Shown here piece after piece: positions 54,565-63,950 of a stretch of DNA of 64,000 bases; positions within the stretch are counted from its first letter, which is position 1, and each line of letters starts with the position of its first letter. The position numbers were made by a program, and so were the translations under genes. A model generated the notes under the pieces. The model did not search any database, was not told the origin of the DNA, and worked only from the letters and a program-made list of their open reading frames with translations. The stretch is from Pseudomonas grimontii (GTDB taxonomy: Bacteria > Pseudomonadota > Gammaproteobacteria > Pseudomonadales > Pseudomonadaceae): the NCBI RefSeq assembly GCF_007858185.1, contig NZ_VFES01000009.1, forward strand, positions 124,001 to 188,000, read 5' to 3'.

Positions 54565-55878
54565 ATGCAAAAAACCAGATTCGCCCTACTCATCATGCTC
54601 GCCGGCAGCCTCGCCGCCTGCGGTGAAAGCTCCACCCTGCAGGTGTCCGATGGCACCGGGCCGTCGCCCCAGCTACCAGAGCCGAACAAAACCCTGATCC
54701 CCACCGTGAACATCGCCCCGGCAATCGGCTGGCCAGAGGGCGTGAAGCCGACAGCCGCGGCCGGCACCCAAGTGGCGGCGTTCGCCGAAGGCCTGGACCA
54801 CCCGCGCTGGCTGTATGTGCTGCCCAACGGCGATGTGCTCGTGGCGCAAACCAATGCGCCGCCCAAGCCGGATGATTCCACGGGCATTCGCGGCTGGGTC
54901 ATGGAGAAGGTCATGGGCCGTGCCGGCGCCGGGGTACCAAGCCCGAACCGCATCACCCTGCTGCGCGATGCCGATCACGATGGCGTCGCCGAGACCCGCA
55001 CGGTGTTCCTGGAAAACCTCAACTCACCGTTCGGCATGACACTGGTCGGCAATGACCTGTACGTGGCCGATTCGGACAAGCTGCTGCGCTTCCCCTATCA
55101 AGCGGGCGAAACCGCGATCAAGGCACCTGGCACCAAGGTGGTCGACCTGCCAGGCGGCAGCATCAATCACCACTGGACCAAGAACGTGGTCGCCAGCAAG
55201 GACGGCAGCAAACTGTATGTGAGCGTCGGCTCCAACAGTAACGTCGGCGAAAACGGCCTTGAAGCGGAACAGGGCCGGGCGGCCATCTGGGAAGTGGACC
55301 GCGCCAGCGGCCAGCACCGCATTTTTGCTTCCGGCCTGCGTAACCCTAACGGCATGGCCTGGGAACCCCAGAGCGGCAAGCTATGGACAGCGGTAAACGA
55401 GCGCGATGAGATCGGCAGCGACCTGGTGCCGGACTACATCACCTCGGTCAAGGACGGCGGGTTCTACGGCTGGCCGTTCAGCTATTACGGCCAGCATGTG
55501 GATGTGCGCGTCACACCGCAAAACCTGGACCTGGTCGCCAAGGCAATTGCGCCGGACTATGCGGTCGGGCCTCACACCGCTTCTTTGGGCCTGACATTTG
55601 CCGAGGGCAGCAAACTCCCGGCGCCGTTCAGCAACGGCGCGTTCATCGGCCAGCATGGTTCGTGGAATCGCAAGCCGCACAGTGGCTACAAGGTCATCTT
55701 CGTGCCGTTCGAGGCAGGCCAGCCTAAAGGCCAGCCAGTGGATGTGCTGACCGGGTTCCTCGATAAAGATGAGAAAGCCATGGGCCGCCCGGTGGGCGTG
55801 GTGATTGATCAGCAAGGGGATTTGCTGGTGGCGGATGACGTGGGGAATAAGGTGTGGCGGGTGTCGGCGGCTAAATAA
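54565..55878 (+). CDS. PQQ-dependent sorbosone/sugar dehydrogenase-like lipoprotein
   Basis: A 437-residue lipoprotein with a lipobox (SLAACG, Cys at about 19) and a six-bladed beta-propeller of the soluble aldose/L-sorbosone dehydrogenase family (starting [27 protein letters not shown]). Motifs such as [24 protein letters not shown] and [16 protein letters not shown] fit the family's cofactor face. The PQQ-binding residues cannot be proven from sequence. AAGGAG before the ATG sets the start. The gene is divergent from the riboswitch. Confidence 0.85.
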   Translation: MQKTRFALLIMLAGSLAACGESSTLQVSDGTGPSPQLPEPNKTLIPTVNIAPAIGWPEGVKPTAAAGTQVAAFAEGLDHPRWLYVLPNGDVLVAQTNAPPKPDDSTGIRGWVMEKVMGRAGAGVPSPNRITLLRDADHDGVAETRTVFLENLNSPFGMTLVGNDLYVADSDKLLRFPYQAGETAIKAPGTKVVDLPGGSINHHWTKNVVASKDGSKLYVSVGSNSNVGENGLEAEQGRAAIWEVDRASGQHRIFASGLRNPNGMAWEPQSGKLWTAVNERDEIGSDLVPDYITSVKDGGFYGWPFSYYGQHVDVRVTPQNLDLVAKAIAPDYAVGPHTASLGLTFAEGSKLPAPFSNGAFIGQHGSWNRKPHSGYKVIFVPFEAGQPKGQPVDVLTGFLDKDEKAMGRPVGVVIDQQGDLLVADDVGNKVWRVSAAK

Positions 55879-55903
55879 ACGCCCCCAGACGCAACATAAA
55901 ACC

Positions 55904-55996
55904 AATGTGGGAGGGGGCTTGCCCCCGATAGCGAAGTATCAGTCACAGTATCTGTGCCTGACCCACTGCTATCGGGGGCAAGCCCCCTCCCACATT
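55904..55996. repeat. REPIN: two inverted REP elements
   Basis: A TGTGGGAGGGGGCTTGCCCC arm at 55904-55932 faces its inverse at 55968-55996, separated by 35 bases. Unlike the copy at 23436 the arms carry CCCCCGATAGC. It separates the convergent dehydrogenase and NlpC/P60 genes. Confidence 0.93.
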
Positions 55997-56012
55997 TAGT
56001 TCGGTGTTTGGT

Positions 56013-56549
56013 TCAGGGGTTGCGTGCCAGATTTGCCGGCAACACACGCTTGGCGCTCAGGTAGGCATTCTGCCAATACGCCTTGGACAAAGTATCCAGC
56101 TTCACCGTACCGCCGGTTTGCGGCGCATGGACAAAGCGGCCTTCACCCACATAGATCCCGGCGTGGCTGACCTGGGAACCGCCACCGGTGGCGAAGAACA
56201 GCAGGTCGCCGGTCTGCAGGTTCTGCTCGCTGACATCCTGGGCGCGCATCACGATCAGTTCGCGGGTGGTGCGCGGCAGGGAGATGCCGGCGGCGTCGCG
56301 GAAGACGAAGCCGATCAGGCCGCTGCAATCAAAACCCGAGTCCGGCGTGTTGCCGCCCCAACGGTAAGGCGTGCCGACCAGGCCCAGCGCACGAAAGAGC
56401 ACGTCTTCGGCCGCAGGCGAGAAATTCTGGGTGGAATAGTTGAATAGCGGCTTGGGCTTGACCGCAACGGGAGCGGGTGGCGGCCGGCTGGCGCAGGCGC
56501 TGATAAGCGCGGCGCAGAGAATAAGGATCAGGCGGGCTGAGGTCGACAT
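56013..56549 (-). CDS. NlpC/P60-family peptidoglycan endopeptidase, lipoprotein
   Basis: A 178-residue lipoprotein with lipobox ISACAS and an NlpC/P60 domain. Catalytic Cys is in GFDCSGLIGFVF, the first His in VSHAGIYVG, and the second polar residue in FVHAPQTGG. Such enzymes cut D-Glu-DAP or cross-link bonds. It is a paralog of the neighbour at 56694, sharing TPYRWGG/TRYRFGG, DCSG and SHAGIY. A terminal-stem region follows. It is probably transcribed separately, 145 bases after its neighbour. Confidence 0.9.
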   Translation of the reverse strand: MSTSARLILILCAALISACASRPPPAPVAVKPKPLFNYSTQNFSPAAEDVLFRALGLVGTPYRWGGNTPDSGFDCSGLIGFVFRDAAGISLPRTTRELIVMRAQDVSEQNLQTGDLLFFATGGGSQVSHAGIYVGEGRFVHAPQTGGTVKLDTLSKAYWQNAYLSAKRVLPANLARNP

Positions 56550-56693
56550 GTGCAGAACAATCCTGGTCTGGATGCGGCTATCGCTGCCGAACGCTGAAAA
56601 CCAGAACGCGCAAGCAAAGCTCGCGCGAACGGATTACAACAATGTCCAGGGATTCTAGCGCTTACACGTCAAACTTCAAGTAACACTTTAAGT

Positions 56694-57338
56694 TTACTTG
56701 CTGGCGGTAACCGTAGTCGGGGCCATGGCGAGTGCGCGCTTGGCTTCGATGAAGGTTTTGCTCCAGTAGCTGTCGCCCAGGCTGTCGACTCGAACACCGC
56801 CACTGCGACGGCTGCTGGAGTGGATAAACTGGTTATCGCCCAGGTAGATACCGGCGTGACTCACACGACCACGGCCTGCAGTACTGAAGAAAAGCAGATC
56901 ACCGGGCTTGAGGTTGTTGCGTGCGACCAACGGTGCTTTCACGTTGATCATTTCGCGAGTGGAGCGTGGCAGGTTCATGCCAGCTTCTTCACGAAACAGG
57001 TAGCCGATGAAACCGCTGCAATCGAAACCGGCTTCAGAGGTACCGCCGAAACGGTAACGGGTACCGATCAGGGACATGCCGCGTTCGAGGATGCTGTCGG
57101 CCAGAACTGGAAGCTGGTAAGGCTTGTTGCCGGAGAAATCGGCCAGTTCCTTTTCGGTTGCTTGCTCTTCTTTATAAAGAGTCTCTTCATAAACAGAAGC
57201 AGACTGCGCAGCAACGAATTTTGCCTGGGACTGTTGTTGAGTTTTTTGCTGCTCAACCACCTGTTGAGGGTGGGAGGCGCAACCAAACAACAGGGTAACG
57301 AGTGCGAGGGGCACGAGGGGTGCGAAGCGATTTAGCAT
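56694..57338 (-). CDS. NlpC/P60-family peptidoglycan endopeptidase, lipoprotein (paralog)
   Basis: A 214-residue lipoprotein (lipobox LLFGCAS) with a Gln-rich linker (about 25-75) before an NlpC/P60 domain. Its catalytic residues are Cys in GFDCSGFIGYLF and His in VSHAGIYLG, followed by FIHSSSRRSGG. It belongs to the MepS/Spr-like hydrolases that open cross-links for wall growth. I prefer the ATG at 57338; a GTG two codons earlier is also possible. The longer linker distinguishes it from the downstream paralog. Confidence 0.9.
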   Translation of the reverse strand: MLNRFAPLVPLALVTLLFGCASHPQQVVEQQKTQQQSQAKFVAAQSASVYEETLYKEEQATEKELADFSGNKPYQLPVLADSILERGMSLIGTRYRFGGTSEAGFDCSGFIGYLFREEAGMNLPRSTREMINVKAPLVARNNLKPGDLLFFSTAGRGRVSHAGIYLGDNQFIHSSSRRSGGVRVDSLGDSYWSKTFIEAKRALAMAPTTVTASK

Positions 57339-57551
57339 GGGCACGACCGTGGCTGATGTGTAAAGAAGCCGAGACTATGCCCTCTATCACATCGATTTGC
57401 AAATTCAATCGTATTTTATGTGACTTCTTGTTTGGACTATGACATCTAAGCCCTTAACACCCTATGCAACCCATTTGCGTGGCCAAACCGGCCCAAACGC
57501 GGGTTTTTTGGCGCCTGTAATTCGCCGAAAGCCCCGAAAACAAAGGGCGGG

Positions 57552-58256
57552 CTACCAGCCGAGGGTTTCCTTGAGAAAGGGGATGGTCAGCTTGCGCTGG
57601 GCCTGCAAAGAGGCCTGGTCGAGCTGTTCGAGCAAATCGAACAACGCGCTCATGCTGCGGGTGCCCCGGGTGAGGATAAAGTGCCCGACTTCATCGGTGA
57701 GGTGCAGGCCGCGACGGGATGCGCGCAATTGCAGGGCGCGTAATTTGTCTTCGTCGGACAGCGGGCGCATCTGGAAGATCAGCGCCAGGGTCAGGCGCGA
57801 CTTGAGGTCAGCCAGTTTCACCGGCAACTCGCGTGGCGAGGTAGAGGCGGCGATCAACAAGCGCCGGCCGCTGTCACGCAAGCGGTTGAACAGATGGAAC
57901 AGCGCCTCTTCCCAATCCGCCTTGCCGGCCACTGCCTGAAGATCGTCCAGGCACACCAGCTCATATTGCTCAAGGTTGTCGAAGATCCCGATACCGCGAT
58001 CCATCAACTCGGCCAGGGGCAGGTAAACCGCCGGCTCGCCCATCTGCTCGAAACGCAGGCAAGCGGCCTGCAACAGGTGGGTACGCCCCACGCCGTGCTT
58101 ACCCCACAGATAGATCAGGCTTTCGGTCCACCCGGCGTCGGCTTCGCAGAGCCGCTCGACATAGCCGAGTGCAGCGGCATTGGCGCCTGGGTAGTAATTG
58201 ATAAAGGTAGCGTCATCACGCAGACGCACACCTAAGGGCAGCTGAATCGGTTTCAT
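57552..58256 (-). CDS. hda: DnaA regulatory inactivator Hda
   Basis: A 234-residue AAA+ protein related to DnaA domain III. The N-terminal clamp-binding motif is present at the start (MKPIQLPLGV), Walker A is GKHGVGRTHLLQ, Walker B is VCLDDLQAV and sensor II sits in the C-terminus. With the sliding clamp it stimulates ATP hydrolysis by DnaA after initiation. Residues after 200 (SMSALFDLLEQLDQASL) match the family. It is encoded about 200 bases after the AI-2E gene, from which a terminator separates it. Confidence 0.95.
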   Translation of the reverse strand: MKPIQLPLGVRLRDDATFINYYPGANAAALGYVERLCEADAGWTESLIYLWGKHGVGRTHLLQAACLRFEQMGEPAVYLPLAELMDRGIGIFDNLEQYELVCLDDLQAVAGKADWEEALFHLFNRLRDSGRRLLIAASTSPRELPVKLADLKSRLTLALIFQMRPLSDEDKLRALQLRASRRGLHLTDEVGHFILTRGTRSMSALFDLLEQLDQASLQAQRKLTIPFLKETLGW

Positions 58257-58423
58257 GCTGACTGAACGGCTCCCATCGAACCGTTAGTGGCCTCTGTGTA
58301 AAGTTTGCAAAGTTTATACCCGTGACGCCGGGCGCACAATGCAGCAGACCACAAGCAAAATCAAAGGTTTGCGTTAACTCGCCGGTTTTACGCGGATTGT
58401 TTGACGCCATAGCCCCACAAACA

Positions 58424-58449
58424 ACAAACCCGGCCGAAGCCGGGTTTGT
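58424..58449 (-). terminator. Terminator after the AI-2E/PerM gene
   Basis: An 11-bp perfect stem (ACAAACCCGGC/GCCGGGTTTGT) with a 4-base loop, followed on the minus strand by a T-rich stretch (TGTTTG). It lies 11 bases after the stop and separates this gene from hda. Confidence 0.8.
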
Positions 58450-58459
58450 GACGCAGCGT

Positions 58460-59533
58460 TTACAGGTCGGGGTCTTCGACCCCCGTATAGGCGTCGGAAT
58501 CCTTGTACAGATCGTGCACATGACGCACCAGCACCATGATCACCGCCGCCACCGGCAGTGCCAGCAGGATGCCGGTAAAGCCGAACAGCTCGCCGCCCGC
58601 CAGGATCGCAAAGATCACCGCCACCGGGTGCAGGCCAATCCGGTCCCCCACCAGTAACGGCGTGAGCACCATGCCCTCCAAGGCCTGGCCGACCATGAAC
58701 ACCGCGACAATCCCCAGCATCGGGTAAAGGTCGCCGCCAAACTGGAACAGCCCGGCCACCAGCGCCGCACCGATACCAATCACAAAGCCCATATACGGCA
58801 CGATAGCGGCAAGGCCGGCGATCAAGCCGATCAACAAGCCCAGCTCCAGGCCGATGGCCATCAAGCCTGCCGCGTAGATGATCCCCAGCGCCAGCATCAC
58901 CAGCAACTGCCCGCGCACAAAGGCGCCAAGCACCTCATGGCACTCGCCGGCCAGGGCCACGATGCGCTCCTCACGGTTGCGCGGCAGCAGGCTGCGGATC
59001 TTGGCCATCATGATGTCCCAATCGCGCAGCAGGTAGAACGCCACCACCGGAATCAGCACCAGGTTGGTCAGCCAGCCGATCAGTGCCAGGCTGGACGCGG
59101 TCGCCTGGCTGAGGATCACACCCACAATATCTGTGGTCTGGCCCATGTGCTCGCTGATCGCCGCCTTGACCTTGTCGAACTTCCAGAAACCATCCGCCAG
59201 CCCGAGCTTGGTTTGAGCCCACGGCATCGCCGTGTGCTGCAGCCAGTCGAGCATCTGCGGTGCCAGCTCATAGAGTCGGAACAGTTGCTTGGCCAGCATC
59301 GGCACCAGCACCAGCACCAGCGCGGTGATGATCAACGTGAACAGCGCAAACACTGCAACCACACCCAATGTCCGCGACAGACCGGCTTTCTCCAGGCGAT
59401 CCACCACGGGATCGAACAGATAGGCGAGCAGCAACGCAACCAGGAACGGCGTCAGGATCGAATGCAGCAAGAACACAAACACGCACAGCAGGACGATCCC
59501 GCCAAGCCACACCCAACGACGCGTATCCGCCAT
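58460..59533 (-). CDS. AI-2E/PerM-family membrane protein
   Basis: A 357-residue inner-membrane protein with six to eight hydrophobic helices and the PerM signature GLIAGLAAIVPYMGFVIGIGAALVAGL. The family is annotated as autoinducer-2 exporter or PerM permease, but substrates of most members are untested. GGAG six bases before the ATG at 59533 supports this start rather than one four residues earlier. It lies 42 bases after the DUF2066 gene on the same strand, so the two may be co-transcribed. Confidence 0.88.
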   Translation of the reverse strand: MADTRRWVWLGGIVLLCVFVFLLHSILTPFLVALLLAYLFDPVVDRLEKAGLSRTLGVVAVFALFTLIITALVLVLVPMLAKQLFRLYELAPQMLDWLQHTAMPWAQTKLGLADGFWKFDKVKAAISEHMGQTTDIVGVILSQATASSLALIGWLTNLVLIPVVAFYLLRDWDIMMAKIRSLLPRNREERIVALAGECHEVLGAFVRGQLLVMLALGIIYAAGLMAIGLELGLLIGLIAGLAAIVPYMGFVIGIGAALVAGLFQFGGDLYPMLGIVAVFMVGQALEGMVLTPLLVGDRIGLHPVAVIFAILAGGELFGFTGILLALPVAAVIMVLVRHVHDLYKDSDAYTGVEDPDL

Positions 59534-59575
59534 AAACCACTCCATTATCTGCTTCTATCTATATAGGAAGAACGT

Positions 59576-60616
59576 TTACCAACGAAAACGCAGTTGCGCC
59601 TGGGGTTCAGGAGCCGCTGCCGGTTGTGTGCCATCGACCACGGGCTGCTGCGCGGGGGCCTCACCTGCCGGCACCTCCTGCAACTTGGCCAGGCTCAACT
59701 GGGTACGCAACTGATCGGCGCTGCCGTGGACCCGATACACAATACGATCCCCCTCCACGCGCTGCGGTTGGCCACCAAACGGCTCGAGCAGATGCCCCAG
59801 GGCCGCATAGCGCTCCAGGTTCATGCCCTGCACTTCCAGCAGTTGTTCGGTGCTCACGCCAGGCTTGACCGCAAAGCGCGGCGCGAGTTTTTGGCTGACT
59901 GCCAGCATGACCGCATCAGCCAGCGCGCCAGTGTCGGCGCCTTGCGCAGTGCCCTGCTCGCTCTTGTCACCCAACCACAGGCGCCATTTGGCCTGCCATT
60001 GATTGCCTTCCTGGCGCGCATGCACGGCGAGCAAGGCGTCGGCACCGTAGCGCTCGGACGCGGCGCGCAACGGCGTGGCATCGGCACTTTCCAGATTCGG
60101 CGCCGTGGCGACGACCTGTTCATCCAGGTCCCCCAGCGGCAGGCGCAACGGCAAGCCACGGTGTTGTGCCGCGCGGCGCAGGGCCTGTGCGGCAGCCTGG
60201 CCATCGCCGACGAGGCTGCTGCCTTCGGTGGAGTCGTTCAGCCACCAGCCGAGGATCGACGGCCGGTTACTGCCCCAGATCGACAAGCCCGCTTCGCGCA
60301 AGACGCGATCGGTGCTGACCGGATCGAAGTCCACTTGCAGGCTCTCGGGTGGGCCGGCGTCGTAGCCGTATTGGCTGATAATTTGCTGCGGGTCCTTGCG
60401 AACCGCCGCAAGGCCCGGGCCGTCGGCAGCCTTGGCATCGCCGGTGAGGCGAATGACCAAGGTCTGCACCGCGCGCTGGGTGGCCTGGTCTCGCTCTTGC
60501 GGAGACTGGCTGCTGACCGGTTCAAGTACTTGATAAAGACCATTGAGGGTTTCGGCATGACTCGCCAGGCTGACTAACGACAGGCAGCCTACAAAGAAGA
60601 ATTTACACAGACGCAT
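59576..60616 (-). CDS. DUF2066 periplasmic protein
   Basis: A 346-residue protein with a signal peptide (LCKFFFVGCLSLVSLASHA, cleaved before ETLNGLYQVLEPV) and a DUF2066 core (about 25-200: TQRAVQTLVIRLTGD...ISQYGYDAG). The C-terminus is Pro/Ala/Gln-rich and ends QLRFRW. Function is unknown. It neighbours purM and hda in other Pseudomonas. The start at 60616 puts the signal peptide first; an upstream extension lacks it. Confidence 0.85.
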   Translation of the reverse strand: MRLCKFFFVGCLSLVSLASHAETLNGLYQVLEPVSSQSPQERDQATQRAVQTLVIRLTGDAKAADGPGLAAVRKDPQQIISQYGYDAGPPESLQVDFDPVSTDRVLREAGLSIWGSNRPSILGWWLNDSTEGSSLVGDGQAAAQALRRAAQHRGLPLRLPLGDLDEQVVATAPNLESADATPLRAASERYGADALLAVHARQEGNQWQAKWRLWLGDKSEQGTAQGADTGALADAVMLAVSQKLAPRFAVKPGVSTEQLLEVQGMNLERYAALGHLLEPFGGQPQRVEGDRIVYRVHGSADQLRTQLSLAKLQEVPAGEAPAQQPVVDGTQPAAAPEPQAQLRFRW

Positions 60617-60970
60617 GGAGGATTCCCGAACAACAGATTTAGCGGCTGGAACAGACCGCGTGAACTCGGTTTGCCAAGGCTGTGACCACAGCGACCGGTA
60701 AAACATTCACAAGGTCCTGGTAAGTTTTCGCTACGTCATAACGATAGCGGATTCAAGGCTATACCTTAATACGTGCCATGGCAGAGGCGATTGGCTTTTT
60801 GACTTGGTTTTTTTAGCCTATATGGCCCTGCCCGTCGGCCCGAGGATGGCCGCTGCCCCTCAAGCCTGATAAAATCGCGCGCCTTCGCAGACCGTCAACG
60901 GCTGGGCCTTTTACCAAAAGTGCCTGCCCGCTCGGTCGTTACCCCTGAATCCCCCCTAAAGGCCTGGATC
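60617..60970. other. Divergent promoter region of DUF2066 and purM
   Basis: No gene is supported. On the plus strand TTGACT (60800) with TATATG 14 bases later, and GATAAAAT near 60869, are -35/-10-like but not well spaced. I see no PurR-type box and no riboswitch. The T-run TTTTTTT (about 60809) has no stable stem before it. Confidence 0.4.
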
Positions 60971-62029
60971 ATGAGCAAGCAACCCTCCCTGAGCTACAAG
61001 GACGCCGGTGTAGACATCGACGCCGGTGAAGCATTGGTCGAACGCATCAAGAGCGTTGCCAAGCGCACTGCGCGCCCCGAAGTCATGGGCGGCCTGGGCG
61101 GTTTTGGCGCCCTCTGCGAGATCCCGGCCGGCTACAAGCAGCCTGTATTGGTTTCCGGCACCGACGGTGTGGGCACCAAGCTGCGCCTGGCACTGAACCT
61201 GAACAAGCACGACAGCATCGGCATCGACCTGGTGGCCATGTGCGTCAACGACCTGGTGGTATGCGGTGCCGAGCCGTTGTTCTTCCTCGACTACTATGCC
61301 ACCGGCAAGCTGAACGTCGAGACCGCCACCCAGGTGGTGACCGGCATCGGCGCCGGCTGCGAACTGTCGGGTTGCTCCCTGGTCGGCGGCGAAACCGCTG
61401 AAATGCCAGGCATGTACGAAGGCGAAGACTACGACCTGGCCGGCTTCTGCGTCGGCGTGGTCGAAAAGGCTGAAATCATCGACGGCTCCAAAGTGGCTGC
61501 CGGCGACGCCCTGCTTGCCCTGCCATCGTCCGGCCCGCACTCCAACGGCTACTCGCTGATCCGCAAGATCATCGAAGTGTCCGGTGCCGACATCGAGAAC
61601 ATCCAGCTCGACGGCAAACCGCTGACCGACCTGCTGATGGCCCCGACCCGCATCTACGTCAAGCCACTGCTCAAGCTGATCAAGGACACCGGCGCGGTCA
61701 AGGCCATGGCCCACATCACCGGCGGCGGCCTGCTGGACAACATCCCGCGCGTACTGCCAAAAGGCGCCCAGGCGATCGTCGACGTGGCCAGCTGGCAGCG
61801 TCCTGCGGTCTTCGACTGGCTGCAAGAGAAAGGCAACGTCAATGAAACCGAGATGCACCGCGTGCTGAACTGCGGTGTGGGCATGGTGATCTGCGTGGCG
61901 CAGGAACACGTTGAAACCGCGCTGAACGTCCTGCGTGAAGCGGGCGAGCAGCCTTGGGTCATCGGCCAGATCGCCACCGCTGCCGAAGGCGCGGCTCAGG
62001 TTGAACTGAAGAACCTCAAGGCTCACTGA
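60971..62029 (+). CDS. purM: Phosphoribosylformylglycinamidine cyclo-ligase
   Basis: A 352-residue AIR synthetase, step 5 of purine synthesis: it closes the imidazole ring of FGAM with ATP. Family marks are [32 protein letters not shown] (substrate loop), [31 protein letters not shown] and [16 protein letters not shown]. The start ATG at 60971 gives the standard N-terminus. Its stop overlaps the purN ATG (TGATG), so the two are coupled. Confidence 0.98.
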   Translation: MSKQPSLSYKDAGVDIDAGEALVERIKSVAKRTARPEVMGGLGGFGALCEIPAGYKQPVLVSGTDGVGTKLRLALNLNKHDSIGIDLVAMCVNDLVVCGAEPLFFLDYYATGKLNVETATQVVTGIGAGCELSGCSLVGGETAEMPGMYEGEDYDLAGFCVGVVEKAEIIDGSKVAAGDALLALPSSGPHSNGYSLIRKIIEVSGADIENIQLDGKPLTDLLMAPTRIYVKPLLKLIKDTGAVKAMAHITGGGLLDNIPRVLPKGAQAIVDVASWQRPAVFDWLQEKGNVNETEMHRVLNCGVGMVICVAQEHVETALNVLREAGEQPWVIGQIATAAEGAAQVELKNLKAH

Positions 62030-62679
62030 TGCCTCAGACCTGTGATGTCGTGGTGCTGCTCTCCGGCACCGGCAGTAACTTGCAGGCCCTGATCGACAGC
62101 ACGCGCACCGGCGACAGCCCGGTGCGCATCGCTGCGGTGATCTCCAACCGCAGCGACGCCTACGGCCTGCAACGCGCCAGGGACGCGGGTATCGAAACCC
62201 GCTCGCTGGATCACAAGGCTTTCGAAGGCCGCGAGGCCTTCGACAGCGCCTTGGTCGAACTGATCGACGCTTTCACCCCCAAGCTCGTGGTACTGGCCGG
62301 TTTCATGCGCATCCTCAGCGCCGATTTCGTGCGGCACTACGAAGGGCGGCTGCTGAATATCCACCCTTCCCTTTTGCCCAAGTACAAAGGCATGCACACG
62401 CACCAGCGCGCGCTGGATGCGGGTGACAGCGAGCATGGCTGCAGCGTGCACTTCGTCACCGAGGAACTCGATGGCGGGCCTCTGGTCGTACAGGCAGTGG
62501 TTCCGGTAGAGTCGGACGACTCGGCGCAGACACTTGCGCAACGGGTTCATACCCAGGAACACAGGATTTACCCGCTGGCTGTTCGCTGGTTTGCCGAGGG
62601 GCGGTTGATTCTTGGTAATCAGGGTGCATTATTGGACGGTCAGTTACTTGCGGCCAGCGGCCACTTGATTCGAACCTAG
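62029..62679 (+). CDS. purN: Phosphoribosylglycinamide formyltransferase
   Basis: A 216-residue folate-dependent GAR transformylase, step 3 of purine synthesis. The GTGSNLQALID loop binds phosphate, and the catalytic Asn/His lie in LLNIHPSLLPKYKGMHTH with the Asp in VTEELDGGPLV. It overlaps purM by TGATG and is followed 8 bases later by the DUF3108 gene. Confidence 0.98.
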   Translation: MPQTCDVVVLLSGTGSNLQALIDSTRTGDSPVRIAAVISNRSDAYGLQRARDAGIETRSLDHKAFEGREAFDSALVELIDAFTPKLVVLAGFMRILSADFVRHYEGRLLNIHPSLLPKYKGMHTHQRALDAGDSEHGCSVHFVTEELDGGPLVVQAVVPVESDDSAQTLAQRVHTQEHRIYPLAVRWFAEGRLILGNQGALLDGQLLAASGHLIRT

Positions 62680-62687
62680 GAGATTTT

Positions 62688-63401
62688 ATGCGTCGCGCCT
62701 TGCTCTTCGCTTTTGCGCTGTTCGCCTTGCCTGCCGTGCAAGCGGCAGATCTACACCCGTTCTCCGCCAGCTACACCGCCGACTGGAAACAGTTGCCCAT
62801 GAGTGGTTCGGCAGAACGCAGCCTGACCAAGAATGGTGACGGCACCTGGACCTTGAACTTCAAGGCTTCCATGATGATCGCCAGCCTGACCGAAACCAGC
62901 GTGATCCTGTTTGACAAGGACGCCCTGCAACCGAAGAGCTACTCCTTCGAACGCGGCGGCCTGGGCAAGACCAAGAAGATCAACCTGGACTTCGACCCGT
63001 CGACCAAAAAAGTCACGGGCTTTGAAAACAAAGACCCGGTCAACGTCCCCCTGCAAAGCGGCATGCTCGACAAGTCGACCTACCAGTTGGCCCTGCAGCG
63101 CGACGTCGCAGCCGGCAAGAAAAGCATGAGCTACAACGTGGTTGAAGGCACCGACGTCGACACTTACGACTTCCGTGTGATCGGCCCGGAAAAAGTCCAG
63201 ACCAAGGTCGGCAGCATTGACGCGATCAAGGTTGAGCGCGTACGCGACCCGACTCAAAGCAAGCGCATCACCCAGATGTGGTTTGCCAAGGATCTGGGTG
63301 GCATCCTGGTAGCCCTGCGTCAGGTGGAAACCGACGGCAAGGAATACAACATCATGCTGCAAGACGGCACCGTTGACGGCAAGGCCATCAAGGGCAGCTG
63401 A
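62688..63401 (+). CDS. DUF3108 exported protein
   Basis: A 237-residue protein with a signal peptide (RRALLFAFALFALPAVQAA) and a DUF3108 beta-rich body (LHPFSASYTADWKQLPMSGSAERSL ... TQMWFAKDLGGILVALRQVETDGKEYNIML). The family may be an envelope lipid-binding or solute-binding beta sheet; function is unknown. It is the last gene of the purMN transcript and is followed by a terminator. Confidence 0.9.
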   Translation: MRRALLFAFALFALPAVQAADLHPFSASYTADWKQLPMSGSAERSLTKNGDGTWTLNFKASMMIASLTETSVILFDKDALQPKSYSFERGGLGKTKKINLDFDPSTKKVTGFENKDPVNVPLQSGMLDKSTYQLALQRDVAAGKKSMSYNVVEGTDVDTYDFRVIGPEKVQTKVGSIDAIKVERVRDPTQSKRITQMWFAKDLGGILVALRQVETDGKEYNIMLQDGTVDGKAIKGS

Positions 63402-63422
63402 TTGGATTGATGAGCTGAGAAG

Positions 63423-63449
63423 AGCCTCGCTGAATGCGGGGCTTTTTTT
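63423..63449 (+). terminator. Terminator after DUF3108
   Basis: A stem of about 7 bp (GCCTCGC/GCGGGGC with one mismatch) and TGAAT loop, followed by seven T, 21 bases after the stop. Confidence 0.9.
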
Positions 63450-63483
63450 CGTCTGGGGGTTTTGGGTTCAAGTGTCTGCCGTC

Positions 63484-63554
63484 ATCGGGAGCAAGCCCCC
63501 TCCCACATTTGAACTGCGAACACCTTCCCCTGTGGGAGGGGGCTTGCTCCCGAT
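63484..63554. repeat. Inverted REP pair in the opposite arrangement
   Basis: Here ATCGGGAGCAAGCCCCCTCCCACA (63484-63507) precedes TGTGGGAGGGGGCTTGCTCCCGAT (63531-63554). This is the reverse of the arrangement at 23436 and 55904. Spacer 23 bases. It lies between the DUF3108 terminator and the 62-residue gene. Confidence 0.92.
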
Positions 63555-63674
63555 GGCGCCCAACATGAAACTTCTGTCATAAACCTCTAAAGCGGTTTAC
63601 TTAGCAAGCTAACAAACCGTATAAAAAGACCTGCGACGACTTGCCGCACACCCACCAGAAATTGGAGCAAGCAG

Positions 63675-63863
63675 ATGACTGTAAAAGTAACTGAACGCGA
63701 CGACGAACATATGTCCCACGAAGCGCTGGGCCATGGGATTCATATCTGGGATGTCCACCAACAAGACCTGCTGGTCGGCATGTTTCACAACGAGAGCGAT
63801 GCTCATAATTATAAAAACGAGCTTGAATCGCTTGAGATGAAACGCCAGGCAGAAAGCTCCTGA
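63675..63863 (+). CDS. Small hypothetical protein (62 aa)
   Basis: A 62-residue hydrophilic protein, rich in His, Glu and Asp, with HMSHEALGHGIHIWDVHQQDLLVGMFHNE. No family is recognised. The six His in about 30 residues might bind metal, though no ordered motif is present. GGAG seven bases before the ATG and a terminator 57 bases after the stop support expression as a single gene. Confidence 0.75.
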   Translation: MTVKVTERDDEHMSHEALGHGIHIWDVHQQDLLVGMFHNESDAHNYKNELESLEMKRQAESS

Positions 63864-63919
63864 AACACTGAAATCAAGTAGACGCCGGCCCACGCAGCCA
63901 GGCCGTCTGCACATGACAG

Positions 63920-63950
63920 ACCCCGCCAATGAGCGGGGTTTGCCGTTTTA
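63920..63950 (+). terminator. Terminator after the 62-residue gene
   Basis: A 7-bp stem (ACCCCGC/GCGGGGT) with a short loop, followed by TTGCCGTTTTA. The following 50 bases to the window end show no gene. Confidence 0.8.

Noticed and set aside
60800..60830. purM promoter TTGACT...TATATG
   Set aside because: Spacing of 14 bases is too short for a good sigma-70 site; not called.
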